Assembly (NCBI GenBank): GCA_040385645.1
Contig: JAZKGZ010000012.1
Span: 132,080-196,079, forward strand
Origin: JANXSS01 sp040385645
Lineage (GTDB): Bacteria > Pseudomonadota > Gammaproteobacteria > Burkholderiales > Burkholderiaceae_D
DNA length: 64,000 nt
Direction: 5' to 3'
Shown here: piece by piece, positions 17,802 to 26,491 of the stretch
Position numbering within the stretch: position 1 is the stretch's first letter
Layout of the letters: each line of letters begins with the position of its first letter
The notes under the pieces: generated by a model
Told to the model about the DNA's origin: nothing
What the model saw: only the letters and a program-made list of their open reading frames with translations
The model's database searches: none
Program-made: the position numbers and the translations under genes

Positions 17802-18368
17802 CTATGCGGTGCGCGGTGCCGAGGTGGTTGTGTTTGAATCGTCTACAAAAGACGCATGGGCTGACAACGCCGCAGGCGTTTGAGGAATAATAACGATTTC
17901 AATGTCAGGTAATGGCCCAGCCGGCCCGGCCCGTTGCCGTTCAGGCGTCGGCATACCACTCGGACTATTACTAATTGCCAATGCCACGCCGGTTGCCAAG
18001 CCGCCAAATATCATGGAACCACCGACACCCATGAACACCTTGGCTCGCTCTATTTCTTGAGCCTCTCCCGTGAGTAGATTTGTCGCCCCGTACAGGCTCA
18101 TTCCCATGCCGCCAAGGATATTGCCTAAAGCGCTCACGCCGATTGCAGCTTTCGTACACTGCCGTAGGGAATGCGATTGTCTTGGTCGTGGCAACTCCGC
18201 TCGAAGGGCTGTTCTTGCCGCTTCTGCGACATCCACCGGCGGCGTCGGTGCGGCTTCGGTGCTGCTTCGCTGGGCAATGGTCACACAGGCGGATGCGACA
18301 CTTCGTGCATCGCTACTACCCGGGTTGATCACGAGAATTACATTGGCAGGCTGGCGGTTGATGGGCAT
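17802..18368 (-). CDS. Tandem family member 5: unrecognised protein with central hydrophobic hairpin
   Basis: The most divergent of five tandem paralogues (188 residues). It keeps the common plan: an N-terminal stretch with ILVINPGSS (compare VVVLNPGI in members 1 and 4), a proline/alanine-rich linker, a basic stretch (RPRQSHSLRQCTK), a pair of hydrophobic segments (about 72-95 and 110-132, the second GVGGSMIFGGLATGVALAI), and a C-terminal motif DIEIVIIPQ matching ELQEIVIEV of member 4. There is no signal peptide or catalytic motif. Same strand and spacing as the other members. The plan (short N-terminal signal-like tail, hairpin, short tail) would suit a secreted membrane-inserting effector, but this is inference. 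Confidence 0.6.
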   Translation of the reverse strand: MPINRQPANVILVINPGSSDARSVASACVTIAQRSSTEAAPTPPVDVAEAARTALRAELPRPRQSHSLRQCTKAAIGVSALGNILGGMGMSLYGATNLLTGEAQEIERAKVFMGVGGSMIFGGLATGVALAISNSPSGMPTPERQRAGPAGPLPDIEIVIIPQTPAALSAHASFVDDSNTTTSAPRTA

Positions 18369-18559
18369 TGTGGCAAATCCTTTATCAATTAAACATCTGC
18401 ATTGTCGAAGAACAGAATCATTGCGCCAACGCTAAAACCAGTGCCCAAGCCCTTCGGTACACGCACGCGTCAAAACATACCGAAGTATAAAAACTTCAAA
18501 AAAAATGTTTTTACGGAAACGAACTGAAAGCCGGGCCTGCGAGAAAACCTTCGTTTTGA

Positions 18560-19168
18560 TTACGCCGAACCCGTGTTGTTGTGTTTTACCGCCGCCACAT
18601 CCGGGGCAGACGCCTCCGCCGGCGTATTGGCACCCTCGACCTCGATAACGATTTCCTGCAGCTCCGCTATCGGGCCCTGAAACGGCCCCTGACTCGTCCA
18701 GGCGGGAAGCTCTAATGCCTGTGCCGGCGTCGCTCTCACAGCTTGAGTCAGCACCGCGCCGGAGGCGATCAATCCGGTGGCGGCTCCGGCCCCGAAGGCG
18801 CATGCAGCGAAGCGGCCCACCATGTTACCGGTCGCAAATTCTACGGCGTTTGCACCGACGGCACGCACGACGGTGTTGGCAAAAAAACCGAGCGTCGCAA
18901 CACCTGACGCAGTTCCCACAGTAATCAGCGACGCCGCAGCGACATTGCGGTTGCGGCGCTGCCTGTTGGCCTGCTGTTGCAAGTTTTGCAGCCCGGCGGG
19001 CACCGGTGTATTCGGTGGTGCTTCGATCGCATCGACGTTGGGTGGGGTTGCAGGATCAGACGGCCGACTGGTTGCCGCTCCCTCACGCTTGCCTATATTT
19101 AAGGGTGGAAGTTCACCTGCGATACCTGGATTGAGAACGACAACGGTTGGGGGGCGTACGGTTGGCAT
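18560..19168 (-). CDS. Tandem family member 4: unrecognised protein with central hydrophobic hairpin
   Basis: 202 residues. It begins with PTVVVLNPGIAGELPPLNIG, nearly the same as member 1 (VVVLNPGIGGELPHMLIG). A proline-rich linker follows, then LQNLQQQANRQRRNRN, which introduces two hydrophobic segments (about 78-100 and 118-142) around the family motif MVGRFAACAFGAG. The tail has ELQEIVIEVEG and ends in a flexible, polar stretch. No known domain is recognised. It is separated from member 3 by 280 AT-rich bases and from member 5 by 190 bases, so each gene may have its own promoter. Confidence 0.65.
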   Translation of the reverse strand: MPTVRPPTVVVLNPGIAGELPPLNIGKREGAATSRPSDPATPPNVDAIEAPPNTPVPAGLQNLQQQANRQRRNRNVAAASLITVGTASGVATLGFFANTVVRAVGANAVEFATGNMVGRFAACAFGAGAATGLIASGAVLTQAVRATPAQALELPAWTSQGPFQGPIAELQEIVIEVEGANTPAEASAPDVAAVKHNNTGSA

Positions 19169-19448
19169 GACGAATTCCCTGTCGAAGACGATTTATAAGC
19201 TTTTGCGTCGTGTCTAAGCCGGCGTCCGGTGATCTACGATGCAGGCATGCAAACAAAATTGTTGTCTTAAAAATTAAAAATTTGACAATATTTTGTCTGG
19301 CTGTGGAAGCTTACCGGGAGGAAAAAATCAAACAACCGCGAAAACGAACAGGAAGATAGAAAAACGTTACGACAATGACGTTTTGAGAAAATTTTAAAAA
19401 CCCGCGTCGCGCACCCAAGATGGTTGCAGCGATACACCCCCGGGTTGA

Positions 19449-20174
19449 TCAGGCGGGCCGATTGTCCGGGACTTGCGCAGAGGCTGCAGCATCTTGTGCA
19501 GTCGTCGTTCCGATCCCGGCCGCATCGGCACCGGCATCTGCACCGGCACCGATACCGTAGGCATCGAGCACGATCTCATGTAACTCTATCGGCGTGCCTG
19601 GGGTCGGATTATCTGGCACCCAAACCGTTGGCTCCAGTTCGGTAGAACGCCAAGGGTTTCGATTTGCCCTGACACTGCAGGCCAATTTCGCTCCGGCACT
19701 GATGCACCCGCTAGCGACGCTCGTCAACAAAATCATTCCGGAAAATCGACCGATCAACTCACCAGGCGACATGTCGTCTGCCCCCAAAGCGCTGGCCCTT
19801 GAGATCGTGTGGCCGATCAAGCCCAGCGTACCAGCAACTGCCACTGTACCTGCCGTAACGAACGAGGCTGCAGCCACCGCGCAGCGACGTTGTCGGCGGA
19901 CGTGCTCCTGCAACGGCTGCAGTGTGGCGTGCGCGACCGTTACGGTCGATACTGATTGTGCTGCTGACGCAGAGGCTAGGGTCGGGGTGGCGATGCTAGA
20001 AGAGGCAGCGGCATTTCCGGTCCCTGCATCCCTTGCAGCGTACGGTGCACCTGAGCCAGCAGGCTCGGGAAGAGACCCGCAATTCGTATCCGGAAGTATC
20101 GCAATGGCCATCGGCGGCATCGCACCGCTAGCGCCGGGATGCAACGTGACAAAAATGGAATTTACAGCCGGCAT
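19449..20174 (-). CDS. Tandem family member 3: unrecognised protein with central hydrophobic hairpin
   Basis: 241 residues, the longest member. N-terminus SIFVTLHPGASGAMPPMAI corresponds to the VVVLNPGIGGELPP block of members 1 and 4. The linker is long and alanine/serine-rich. LQPLQEHVRRQRR precedes two hydrophobic segments (about 98-121 and 138-160) containing LIGRFSGMILLTS and the CISAG motif shared with members 1 and 2. The C-terminal part has ELHEIVLDAYG followed by an alanine/glycine/aspartate-rich tail. The start ATG is preceded by an AT-rich box and a purine stretch like that of members 1 and 2. Function unknown. Confidence 0.65.
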   Translation of the reverse strand: MPAVNSIFVTLHPGASGAMPPMAIAILPDTNCGSLPEPAGSGAPYAARDAGTGNAAASSSIATPTLASASAAQSVSTVTVAHATLQPLQEHVRRQRRCAVAAASFVTAGTVAVAGTLGLIGHTISRASALGADDMSPGELIGRFSGMILLTSVASGCISAGAKLACSVRANRNPWRSTELEPTVWVPDNPTPGTPIELHEIVLDAYGIGAGADAGADAAGIGTTTAQDAAASAQVPDNRPA

Positions 20175-20282
20175 GATGTATCTTGAGGATAAAAATATCT
20201 GAAAATCTACGGAATCGTTCAGTGCGAACGCAAGGCACCGGGCGACGCAAGCGTGCCTGCAATGTATATGCAGGGTTTTCGT

Positions 20283-20783
20283 TCAGGCAGGATTTTCGCT
20301 GGCGAGCACCGCCAGTTCTACGTCCCGCACAGGGAGGTTCTCCACGATATCGGTACGTTCCGGACGGGTCGCGATTTCATGTAACTGCCGGGGATGCTGA
20401 TATCTGCCGGTGTTTTTTCTCATGAACATGCCCGCCTTGATGCACCCGGACGCTACGACCGCCATCGCTACGGAACCGGCGAGTTGACCAAACGCTACAG
20501 CATCGAACCCCTTGTCGCCCTCTTGCGCCCTGGCACGAGCATCGGCCTGGCTATATAGCCCCACAGCGCCTGCGGCAGACACCATGCCTGCTGCGATGAC
20601 GGAATTTGCCGCAAATTTACGATTACGTTGTCGAGAGACATGATCTTGTAGCGATTGCAGCCTAGCGTGCACCGATGTCGTATTGAAGGCGACGGCATTA
20701 CCGGGCTCCACGCCTTCGGGCGAAGATGAAGGCGTGATTCGGGAATCGGCAATTGTTGGAAAAGACGAACGTAAGACCGGCAT
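20283..20783 (-). CDS. Tandem family member 2: unrecognised protein with central hydrophobic hairpin
   Basis: 166 residues, the shortest member; the N-terminal NPG block is lost or unrecognisable. It keeps LQSLQDHVSRQRNRK, two hydrophobic segments (about 59-76 and 97-116), AFGQLAGSVAMAVVASGCIKAG (compare GRFAG and CI.AG in other members), and RQLHEIATRPE at the position of ELHEIV. GAGGTAG lies 4-6 bases before the ATG on its strand. Loss of the first block, compared with its neighbours, suggests relaxed or shifted selection on the N-terminus. Function unknown. Confidence 0.6.
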   Translation of the reverse strand: MPVLRSSFPTIADSRITPSSSPEGVEPGNAVAFNTTSVHARLQSLQDHVSRQRNRKFAANSVIAAGMVSAAGAVGLYSQADARARAQEGDKGFDAVAFGQLAGSVAMAVVASGCIKAGMFMRKNTGRYQHPRQLHEIATRPERTDIVENLPVRDVELAVLASENPA

Positions 20784-20979
20784 GACCTACCTCGGAAAAA
20801 GATAATAAAAAGCTATTGTGCATGGTACGGCTTATAGATGGGCGACACAAGTTCGTTTGCAGATCCTGAACGCAACCGCGGCGAACGGCACCCTGAACCT
20901 ACCGTTACCGTTTGTGCAAAGTCAGATAAGCCGACGCGAAACGAGTTCGACGAGCCTCCGCTCGACTTGAACCTGGCCT

Positions 20980-21588
20980 TTACGCGTGTTTTTTGATACC
21001 GGTTGCCTCGTCACCCTGATGGCCCGGCTCGCAGGCTGCGCTATCGCTCTCGACCTCAACGAAAACTTCGAGCAACTCTGACGTACGGGCTGGGGGGGCG
21101 GTGTCGGGCGCGCGGACGGCCATCTCCGATCCAGGCCCCTGCCGTGAAGGAGGGTTCATCAGCGTACCGTTTATGATGCGGAATCCGGTACGGATACAAA
21201 CGGCCCCCGTGCCTGCCATTAAGGCCACACCCGCAAACCGACCCATCAGTTGGGGAACCGGCATGACTTCGGTGTTCGATGCCAGGACGCTGGTAACAGT
21301 GTCGCTAAATAAAGTAACGGCACCGCCTAACGTCGCCGCACTGGCAGCCGCGAGCGAGCTCAAAGCGATGTCACGGCGTAAGACACTGTTGCGTGCAACA
21401 CGGCTTTGTAACGCCTGAAGCCTGGTATGGGATAGCGTCGGCGGTGCAGACGGCACATCGACGATGCAATGTTCGGTACCTGCCGGACTGACAACGGCTG
21501 GATTTTGTCGCACGCCGATCAACATGTGCGGCAATTCACCGCCAATACCTGGGTTAAGTACGACAACGGACGAACCTACGGCTGCCAT
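20980..21588 (-). CDS. Tandem family member 1: unrecognised protein with central hydrophobic hairpin
   Basis: 202 residues, the first of five paralogues in transcription order. N-terminus SSVVVLNPGIGGELPHMLIG; then a linker, LQALQSRVARNSVLRRD, a first hydrophobic segment (about 78-100), the motif LMGRFAGVALMAGTGAVCIRTGF (second segment, about 120-145) and a C-terminal ELLEVFVEVES. No signal peptide, lipobox or known catalytic motif. A GAGGTGG ribosome-binding site lies 4-6 bases before the ATG, with an AT-rich TATTTTTATC box just in front. It is 125 bases behind topB on the same strand, with a terminator-like hairpin between them. Confidence 0.65.
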   Translation of the reverse strand: MAAVGSSVVVLNPGIGGELPHMLIGVRQNPAVVSPAGTEHCIVDVPSAPPTLSHTRLQALQSRVARNSVLRRDIALSSLAAASAATLGGAVTLFSDTVTSVLASNTEVMPVPQLMGRFAGVALMAGTGAVCIRTGFRIINGTLMNPPSRQGPGSEMAVRAPDTAPPARTSELLEVFVEVESDSAACEPGHQGDEATGIKKHA

Positions 21589-21657
21589 GATCCACCTCGA
21601 TGATAAAAATACGGCTTCAGGTCGGCGAGGATAATAAGCGAAGTAGCGGGCGAAAAG

Positions 21658-21684
21658 CCGTTCAAAGAAACAATCGTTGAACGG
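21658..21684 (-). terminator. Possible rho-independent terminator behind topB
   Basis: A perfect 8-base inverted repeat (CCGTTCAA and TTGAACGG, 11-base loop). On the minus strand it is followed by a short CTTTTC run. It lies about 30 bases after the topB stop and so would separate topB from the tandem family. The T-run is short, so termination may be partial. Confidence 0.5.
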
Positions 21685-21712
21685 ACTTCCTAAAAAAATT
21701 TACCGCAAGCGG

Positions 21713-24496
21713 TCAGGCGACTTTTCCAGCAGGTGCTTTCTTGCCGCTGCTTTTCTTGACGGTCGCTTTTTTTGCACTCACCTTGGTGGCAGCGATTTTT
21801 TTGAGCGCCGGCTTCTTGGCAACCTGCTTGGCTGCAGCGGCTATGACAACTCCCGCCTTCGTGGCAATCTTTTTCGCTGCAGGCTTTTTAATCGCCGCAC
21901 GGGTCGAAGCCGGCTTGCGGATCACCGCTTTATCCGATACCGCAGCATCGCCGTCCTCGGCCGCTACCGTGGATGTAGATGCCTTGCCCTTGCCCGGCAC
22001 CTTTTCCTTGCGCGGCTCAAACTCGAAACTGACCTTGCCATCCTTGCCCTTGGCAAGATAAGCCTTGAATGCGCGACGGGTACGTTGGCTCACGAATCCC
22101 GGCAACAGATCGGTCTTGCCCTCGTTGAGCAACTTGACCATTTGCTCGGGCAAAATTTCCTGCTGCAGAATGATCCGGCCGCTACGGAACTCGCAGGCTT
22201 TAGGCCGGGCCACATTGTTCTCGCACACATAAGCCAGCGGCATTTCAAAGACGCCAGCCTGGCATTTCGGGCATGGGCCGAGCGCAGTCTGGCCCGTGAA
22301 ATCGACACCTTCACCGTTTTCACCGTCGTCGTCGTTCTGGCCGAAATCGAATTCCAGCTTGAAGTTCTTGATTTCCTCGTCACGGGAAATCTTGAGCACG
22401 GCGGCAAATGGCCGGCCCATTTTCGAGCGAAATCCCTGCAACGGGCCGATGGTACGATCGGTCAGCAACTGCTCAACTTCTGGCACTTCGAACTGGCGGC
22501 TGCCGGGCGTCTTGCTCATCGAGAATTCGCATTTGGTGCACGCGAAGCGGCGGTAGTTTTCTTTCACCACACCGGCGCAGTTTGGGCATGGCGTCGTCAG
22601 CGTCGCGTAATCGCCGGGTATGGTGTCGTTGTCGTATTCCTTGGCCCGCTTGACGATGATCTGCGTCATCTGCGCGATCTCGCGCATGAATTCCTCGCGG
22701 CTGATCTTGCCGCGCTCCATCTGCGAAAGCTTGTATTCCCACTCGCCGGTCAGCTCAGGCGCCGTCAGTTCGGACACACCCAGCCCGCGCAACAGGGTCA
22801 TGAGCTGGAACGCCTTCGCCGTCGGCATCATTTCCCGACCTTCGCGCAACAGGTATTTCTCGTTCAGCAGGCCTTCGATGATTGCTGCACGCGTGGCCGG
22901 CGTACCAAGTCCCTTGCCAGCCATTGCATCGCGCAAACCCTCGTCGTCGATGAGCTTGCCGGCACCTTCCATGGCCGAGAGCAACGTCGCTTCCGAATAT
23001 CTGGCAGGCGGCTTCGTCACCAGGGCATTGGCAGCAATCTTATCGGTCTGTACCCTCTCGCCTTTGACCACCGGTACCAAGGTGCCGGTACCTTCGCCCT
23101 CTTTTTCTTCGCCGACGAATTTGCCGTAGACCGCCAGCCAGCCGGGGTTGGTCATGACCTTGCCTTCGGTCTTGAACTGATGGCCCGAGACTTCGGTAAA
23201 ACGCGTGGTTACCTGAAACTCGGCCGCCGGAAAAAAAATCGCCAGAAAGCGGCGGGTGACCAGATCGTAGAGTTTCTGTTCAGGCTCCGACAGGTTTTTC
23301 GGTGCCTGGGTCGTGGGAATAATGGCGAAGTGATCGCTGATCTTCGTGTTGTCGAAAATGCGCTTGTTCGGCTTTACCCAGTTATTGTTCAAGACCTGTG
23401 CAGCGAACTGGTAATAGTTATTGTTCTCGGCAACGGTTTCCAGGGTCTGCTTCACGGTCGACAGGTAGTCTTCCGGCAAATGGCGTGAATCGGTACGCGG
23501 GTAAGTCAGCACCTTGTGCTTTTCGTACAGCGCCTGCGCCAGGCCGAGCGTGTTCTTTGCCGAGAAGCCGAAGCGGGCATTGGCTTCACGCTGCAGGCTG
23601 GTCAGGTCGAACAGTGCCGGTGCCATCGACGTAGTGGGCTTGGCTTCTTCGGTAACGTTCCCTTGTTTGCCACGGCAAGCCGATACGATCGATTCGGCAG
23701 CAGCCTTGCTCCACAGGCGCTCCGGGCGTTTTTCCGGATCGACGGCTTGCTCTGGATTGGTGTCTTTCTTAAATTTGGTATCGAGCCATCGCCCTTCGTA
23801 GACACCGGCTGCGCAAACAAAGTCGGCGCGCACTTCCCAATAATCGCGCGGCACGAATTTCTTGATCTTCTCTTCACGCTCGACCACGATCGACAGAGTC
23901 GGGGTCTGCACCCGGCCGACGGTGGTGAGATAAAAGCCGCCTTCCTTCGAATTGAACGCCGTCATGGCGCGCGTGCCGTTGATGCCGATCAGCCAGTCAG
24001 CTTCGCTGCGACAACGCGCCGCATCGGCCAATGGCAGCATGTCGGCATCGTCTCGCAGATTGGTGAACGCTTCCCGGATCGCACCCGGCGTCATGGATTG
24101 CAGCCACAGCCGTTTGATCGGCTGCTTGGCTTTGGCATTCTGGGCAATCAAGCGAAAGATCAGCTCGCCTTCACGCCCGGCGTCGCAGGCATTGATCAGT
24201 GCCGTCACATCCTTGCGCTTGATTAACCGGTTCAAGACTTTCAAGCGTGATTCGGTCTTGGCGATCGGGTTCAAGGCGAAGTATGGCGGGATCATCGGCA
24301 AGTGGGTGAACGTCCATTTGCCACGCTTGACATCGAACTCTTCCGGCACCGCGATTTCCAGCAAATGACCGACTGCCGACGAAAGCACATACTCCTCGGA
24401 TTCAAAATACTCATCATGTTTGGTAAAGCCGCCGAGCGTCTTTGCGATGTCGTTCGCAACAGATGGCTTCTCAGCGATGATGAGGGTTTTTGTCAT
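21713..24496 (-). CDS. topB: DNA topoisomerase III with lysine/alanine-rich C-terminal tail
   Basis: A 927-residue type IA topoisomerase that relaxes and decatenates DNA by single-strand passage. The Toprim domain has LIIAEKPSVA and the metal motif DAGREGELIF; the active-site tyrosine is in VLTYPRTDSRHLP. The C-terminal region has zinc-ribbon-like cysteines (PCPNCAGVV, ACTKCEF, GPCPKCQAG). The last ~80 residues are repeats of the AKK/KKPA kind, like histone H1, absent from E. coli TopB (653 residues) but common in Burkholderiales orthologues; they probably bind DNA non-specifically. It is the last gene of the conserved LysM-dprA-smg-topB string. Confidence 0.95.
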   Translation of the reverse strand: MTKTLIIAEKPSVANDIAKTLGGFTKHDEYFESEEYVLSSAVGHLLEIAVPEEFDVKRGKWTFTHLPMIPPYFALNPIAKTESRLKVLNRLIKRKDVTALINACDAGREGELIFRLIAQNAKAKQPIKRLWLQSMTPGAIREAFTNLRDDADMLPLADAARCRSEADWLIGINGTRAMTAFNSKEGGFYLTTVGRVQTPTLSIVVEREEKIKKFVPRDYWEVRADFVCAAGVYEGRWLDTKFKKDTNPEQAVDPEKRPERLWSKAAAESIVSACRGKQGNVTEEAKPTTSMAPALFDLTSLQREANARFGFSAKNTLGLAQALYEKHKVLTYPRTDSRHLPEDYLSTVKQTLETVAENNNYYQFAAQVLNNNWVKPNKRIFDNTKISDHFAIIPTTQAPKNLSEPEQKLYDLVTRRFLAIFFPAAEFQVTTRFTEVSGHQFKTEGKVMTNPGWLAVYGKFVGEEKEGEGTGTLVPVVKGERVQTDKIAANALVTKPPARYSEATLLSAMEGAGKLIDDEGLRDAMAGKGLGTPATRAAIIEGLLNEKYLLREGREMMPTAKAFQLMTLLRGLGVSELTAPELTGEWEYKLSQMERGKISREEFMREIAQMTQIIVKRAKEYDNDTIPGDYATLTTPCPNCAGVVKENYRRFACTKCEFSMSKTPGSRQFEVPEVEQLLTDRTIGPLQGFRSKMGRPFAAVLKISRDEEIKNFKLEFDFGQNDDDGENGEGVDFTGQTALGPCPKCQAGVFEMPLAYVCENNVARPKACEFRSGRIILQQEILPEQMVKLLNEGKTDLLPGFVSQRTRRAFKAYLAKGKDGKVSFEFEPRKEKVPGKGKASTSTVAAEDGDAAVSDKAVIRKPASTRAAIKKPAAKKIATKAGVVIAAAAKQVAKKPALKKIAATKVSAKKATVKKSSGKKAPAGKVA

Positions 24497-24642
24497 AAAA
24501 AAAGTCTTTAGAGATACATGGCGATGGGCGCACTATAAAGCATAGTTCGACGCGCGGCATAGGTCTGCACATTGAGAAAGGCCACGCATACAACACATGC
24601 CGTCTCTAATAAAACATTGAAATCGTGATGTGGAAAGCAAAA

Positions 24643-24669
24643 CGGCGCGCCAGAGAAACCGGTGCGCCG
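24643..24669 (-). terminator. Rho-independent terminator behind smg
   Basis: Inverted repeat of 9 bases (CGGCGCGCC and GGTGCGCCG, one G-T pair, 9-base loop). On the minus strand it is followed by TTTTGCTTT. It lies about 35 bases past the smg stop and before topB, so topB is likely transcribed separately or by read-through. Confidence 0.65.
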
Positions 24670-24702
24670 CTAGATTGAACGGGATATAAAGCCGGATAAC
24701 GG

Positions 24703-25179
24703 TTAATGCAGTAGGCGCGGCTCCGGATCGTCATCGTCCAAGAAAAGTTCGTCGAACATCAAACCGTCCGGCTCTTTACCCTGGCTCCACAGCACCATCA
24801 GGACGATCACCTTGAGCTTATCCAAAGACAGTTGCGATTCACGCACCGCCAAGGCCCGCTCGACCACGATTTCCCGCTGAAATGGATTGAGCACCTTGGC
24901 TGCTTCCAGAAACTGGATAAAGCCGATCGCTGCCGTGCCGAGCATGTCGTACTCCTGCTCGACATAGATACGTGTACCGACTGGCGACCCGCAATGCTGC
25001 GACGACTTGTCCGACAGGTCACTGTTGGTTTCCGCAAGATCGGTCAACCAGCCAAGCGCCTTGGTGATCTCGTCTTCTTCGAAACCAACCGCCGACAGCT
25101 TTTTGGCAAGCGCAACCGAGTCCGGACAGGCGTCCGGGCGGTAATACGTTTCGTAAACATAGACGAGGACATCAAACAT
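24703..25179 (-). CDS. smg: Smg (DUF494) family protein
   Basis: A 158-residue acidic cytoplasmic protein with the typical start MFDVLVYVYETYYRPDACPD and the C-terminal IVLMVLWSQGKEPDGLMFDEL. Smg lies beside dprA in most beta- and gammaproteobacteria, as here. Its biochemical role is not known; the conserved linkage suggests a role with DNA processing or translation genes. Length is normal. A terminator follows. Confidence 0.93.
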   Translation of the reverse strand: MFDVLVYVYETYYRPDACPDSVALAKKLSAVGFEEDEITKALGWLTDLAETNSDLSDKSSQHCGSPVGTRIYVEQEYDMLGTAAIGFIQFLEAAKVLNPFQREIVVERALAVRESQLSLDKLKVIVLMVLWSQGKEPDGLMFDELFLDDDDPEPRLLH

Positions 25180-25333
25180 ATATCTACTTTAGCGCTAAGA
25201 CGACTTTGACACAAGCGCCGGCAATCAAGCTTGAAGTTCTCTAGTACTTTCAAGAATTTCTTATGAATTTCTTATGGATTTCTTATTAAAAACGATTTTC
25301 TGGAAGAAGTTTTTTGAGCCACGGCTTTGTCGG

Positions 25334-26485
25334 TCAACAAATTCGCTGGTATGCGCCGCCGGCCAGCATCTCGATTTTGCCTTCCAGCTCCAGCGTAAGC
25401 AACTGCGCTGCCAACTCTGCGCTGGTAAGACCGCAGCGACTGGCCAAGTCGTCATGGCGGACCGGATCGAAACCGATCGCATGCAGGACCGGATTTGTAG
25501 TGTTTTCGACAACAGTCAACAAGTCTGGTTCGGCAGGCACGGTCGGTTCCACATGCGTGGTCAAACGAACGCAGGGCAAGTCGACCGATTGCAGTTCCTC
25601 GAGCACATCCTGCGCTGACTCGACCAGCTTCGCCCCCTGCTTGATCAATTGGTGGCAACCCTTGGCCAAAGGCGAGTGGATCGAGCCGGGAATGGCGAAC
25701 ACATCTCGCCCCTGCTCGGCTGCCATGCGCGCCGTGATAAGTGACCCCGAACGAGCAGCGGCCTCCACCACCAGCACCGCTTGAGCAAGACCGCTGATGA
25801 TGCGGTTTCGACGTGGAAAATTTGATGAAATTGCCGGCACGCCCAAAGGGTATTCGCTGACGATGCAACCGTACTCGGCGATTTCATGTGCAAGCGCACG
25901 GTTTCGGGCCGGATAAACGATGTCGGCACCGGTGCCGATCACGGCGATGGTCGAGCCTGCAGTAGCCGGGCTGGAAACCGCTGCACGCAGGCTGCCACGA
26001 TGCGCAGCCGTATCGATGCCCAGCGCCAAACCGGAAACGATGGTCAGTCCGGACCCACCGAGCGCGGCCGAAAATTCCTCGGCATTGGCCAACCCCTGGG
26101 CCGTCGCGTTGCGACTGCCGACGACCGCCAACGACCCTTTGGCCAATAACTCAATCCGGCCTTTTACATACAACATGATCGGCGGATCGGCAATTTCCAA
26201 CAAACGTGCTGGATAGGCAGGATCGCCCAACGTCAGCACATGGTTACCCGGCTCGCCAGCCCATGTCAGGGTTCGGTCGATCAATGCTTGCGTCGTGGTG
26301 GATGTGGGTGCCAGCAGCGCTTGCGCCACGCGTGCCGAAACCACTTTGGCAAGCGCAACCGTGTCGGCGCTGAAAATATTCTCCGGCAGGCCGAACGCCC
26401 CGAGCAGCTTCCGAGCGGTATCGGGCCCTACGCCGGTCGTGGCTGCCAGCCGGAGCCAGGCCGGCAGATCCTGTGCAGCGGTCAC
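25334..26485 (-). CDS. dprA: DNA processing protein DprA
   Basis: DprA protects incoming single-stranded DNA and loads RecA during natural transformation. The 383-residue protein has an N-terminal SAM-like helical region (LRLAATTGVGPDTARKLLGAFG), the Rossmann fold with VVGSRNATAQG, SGLALGIDTAAHRG, SEYPLGVPAISSNFPRRNRIISGL and VVEAAARSGSLITA, and a C-terminal winged-helix (about 320-383). Start is GTG, 6 bases after the LysM gene's stop, so the two are co-transcribed. No competence pilus genes lie in the window. Confidence 0.95.
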   Translation of the reverse strand: MTAAQDLPAWLRLAATTGVGPDTARKLLGAFGLPENIFSADTVALAKVVSARVAQALLAPTSTTTQALIDRTLTWAGEPGNHVLTLGDPAYPARLLEIADPPIMLYVKGRIELLAKGSLAVVGSRNATAQGLANAEEFSAALGGSGLTIVSGLALGIDTAAHRGSLRAAVSSPATAGSTIAVIGTGADIVYPARNRALAHEIAEYGCIVSEYPLGVPAISSNFPRRNRIISGLAQAVLVVEAAARSGSLITARMAAEQGRDVFAIPGSIHSPLAKGCHQLIKQGAKLVESAQDVLEELQSVDLPCVRLTTHVEPTVPAEPDLLTVVENTTNPVLHAIGFDPVRHDDLASRCGLTSAELAAQLLTLELEGKIEMLAGGAYQRIC

Positions 26486-26491
26486 GGCAAC

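Noticed and set aside
18453..18485. Inverted repeat CTTCGGTA / TACCGAAG between family members 4 and 5 as a terminator.
   Set aside because: The loop is long (17-18 bases), and no T-run follows on the minus strand, so it is not a good terminator.
17802..21712. Type III secretion (TTCG-N16-TTCG) promoter boxes upstream of the five-gene family.
   Set aside because: Scattered TTCG tetramers occur, but I found no pair at the right spacing that is shared by the five genes.
21677..23488. Plus-strand frame of 603 codons opposite topB.
   Set aside because: It is an antisense frame of a GC-rich gene; the minus-strand topoisomerase has all catalytic motifs.
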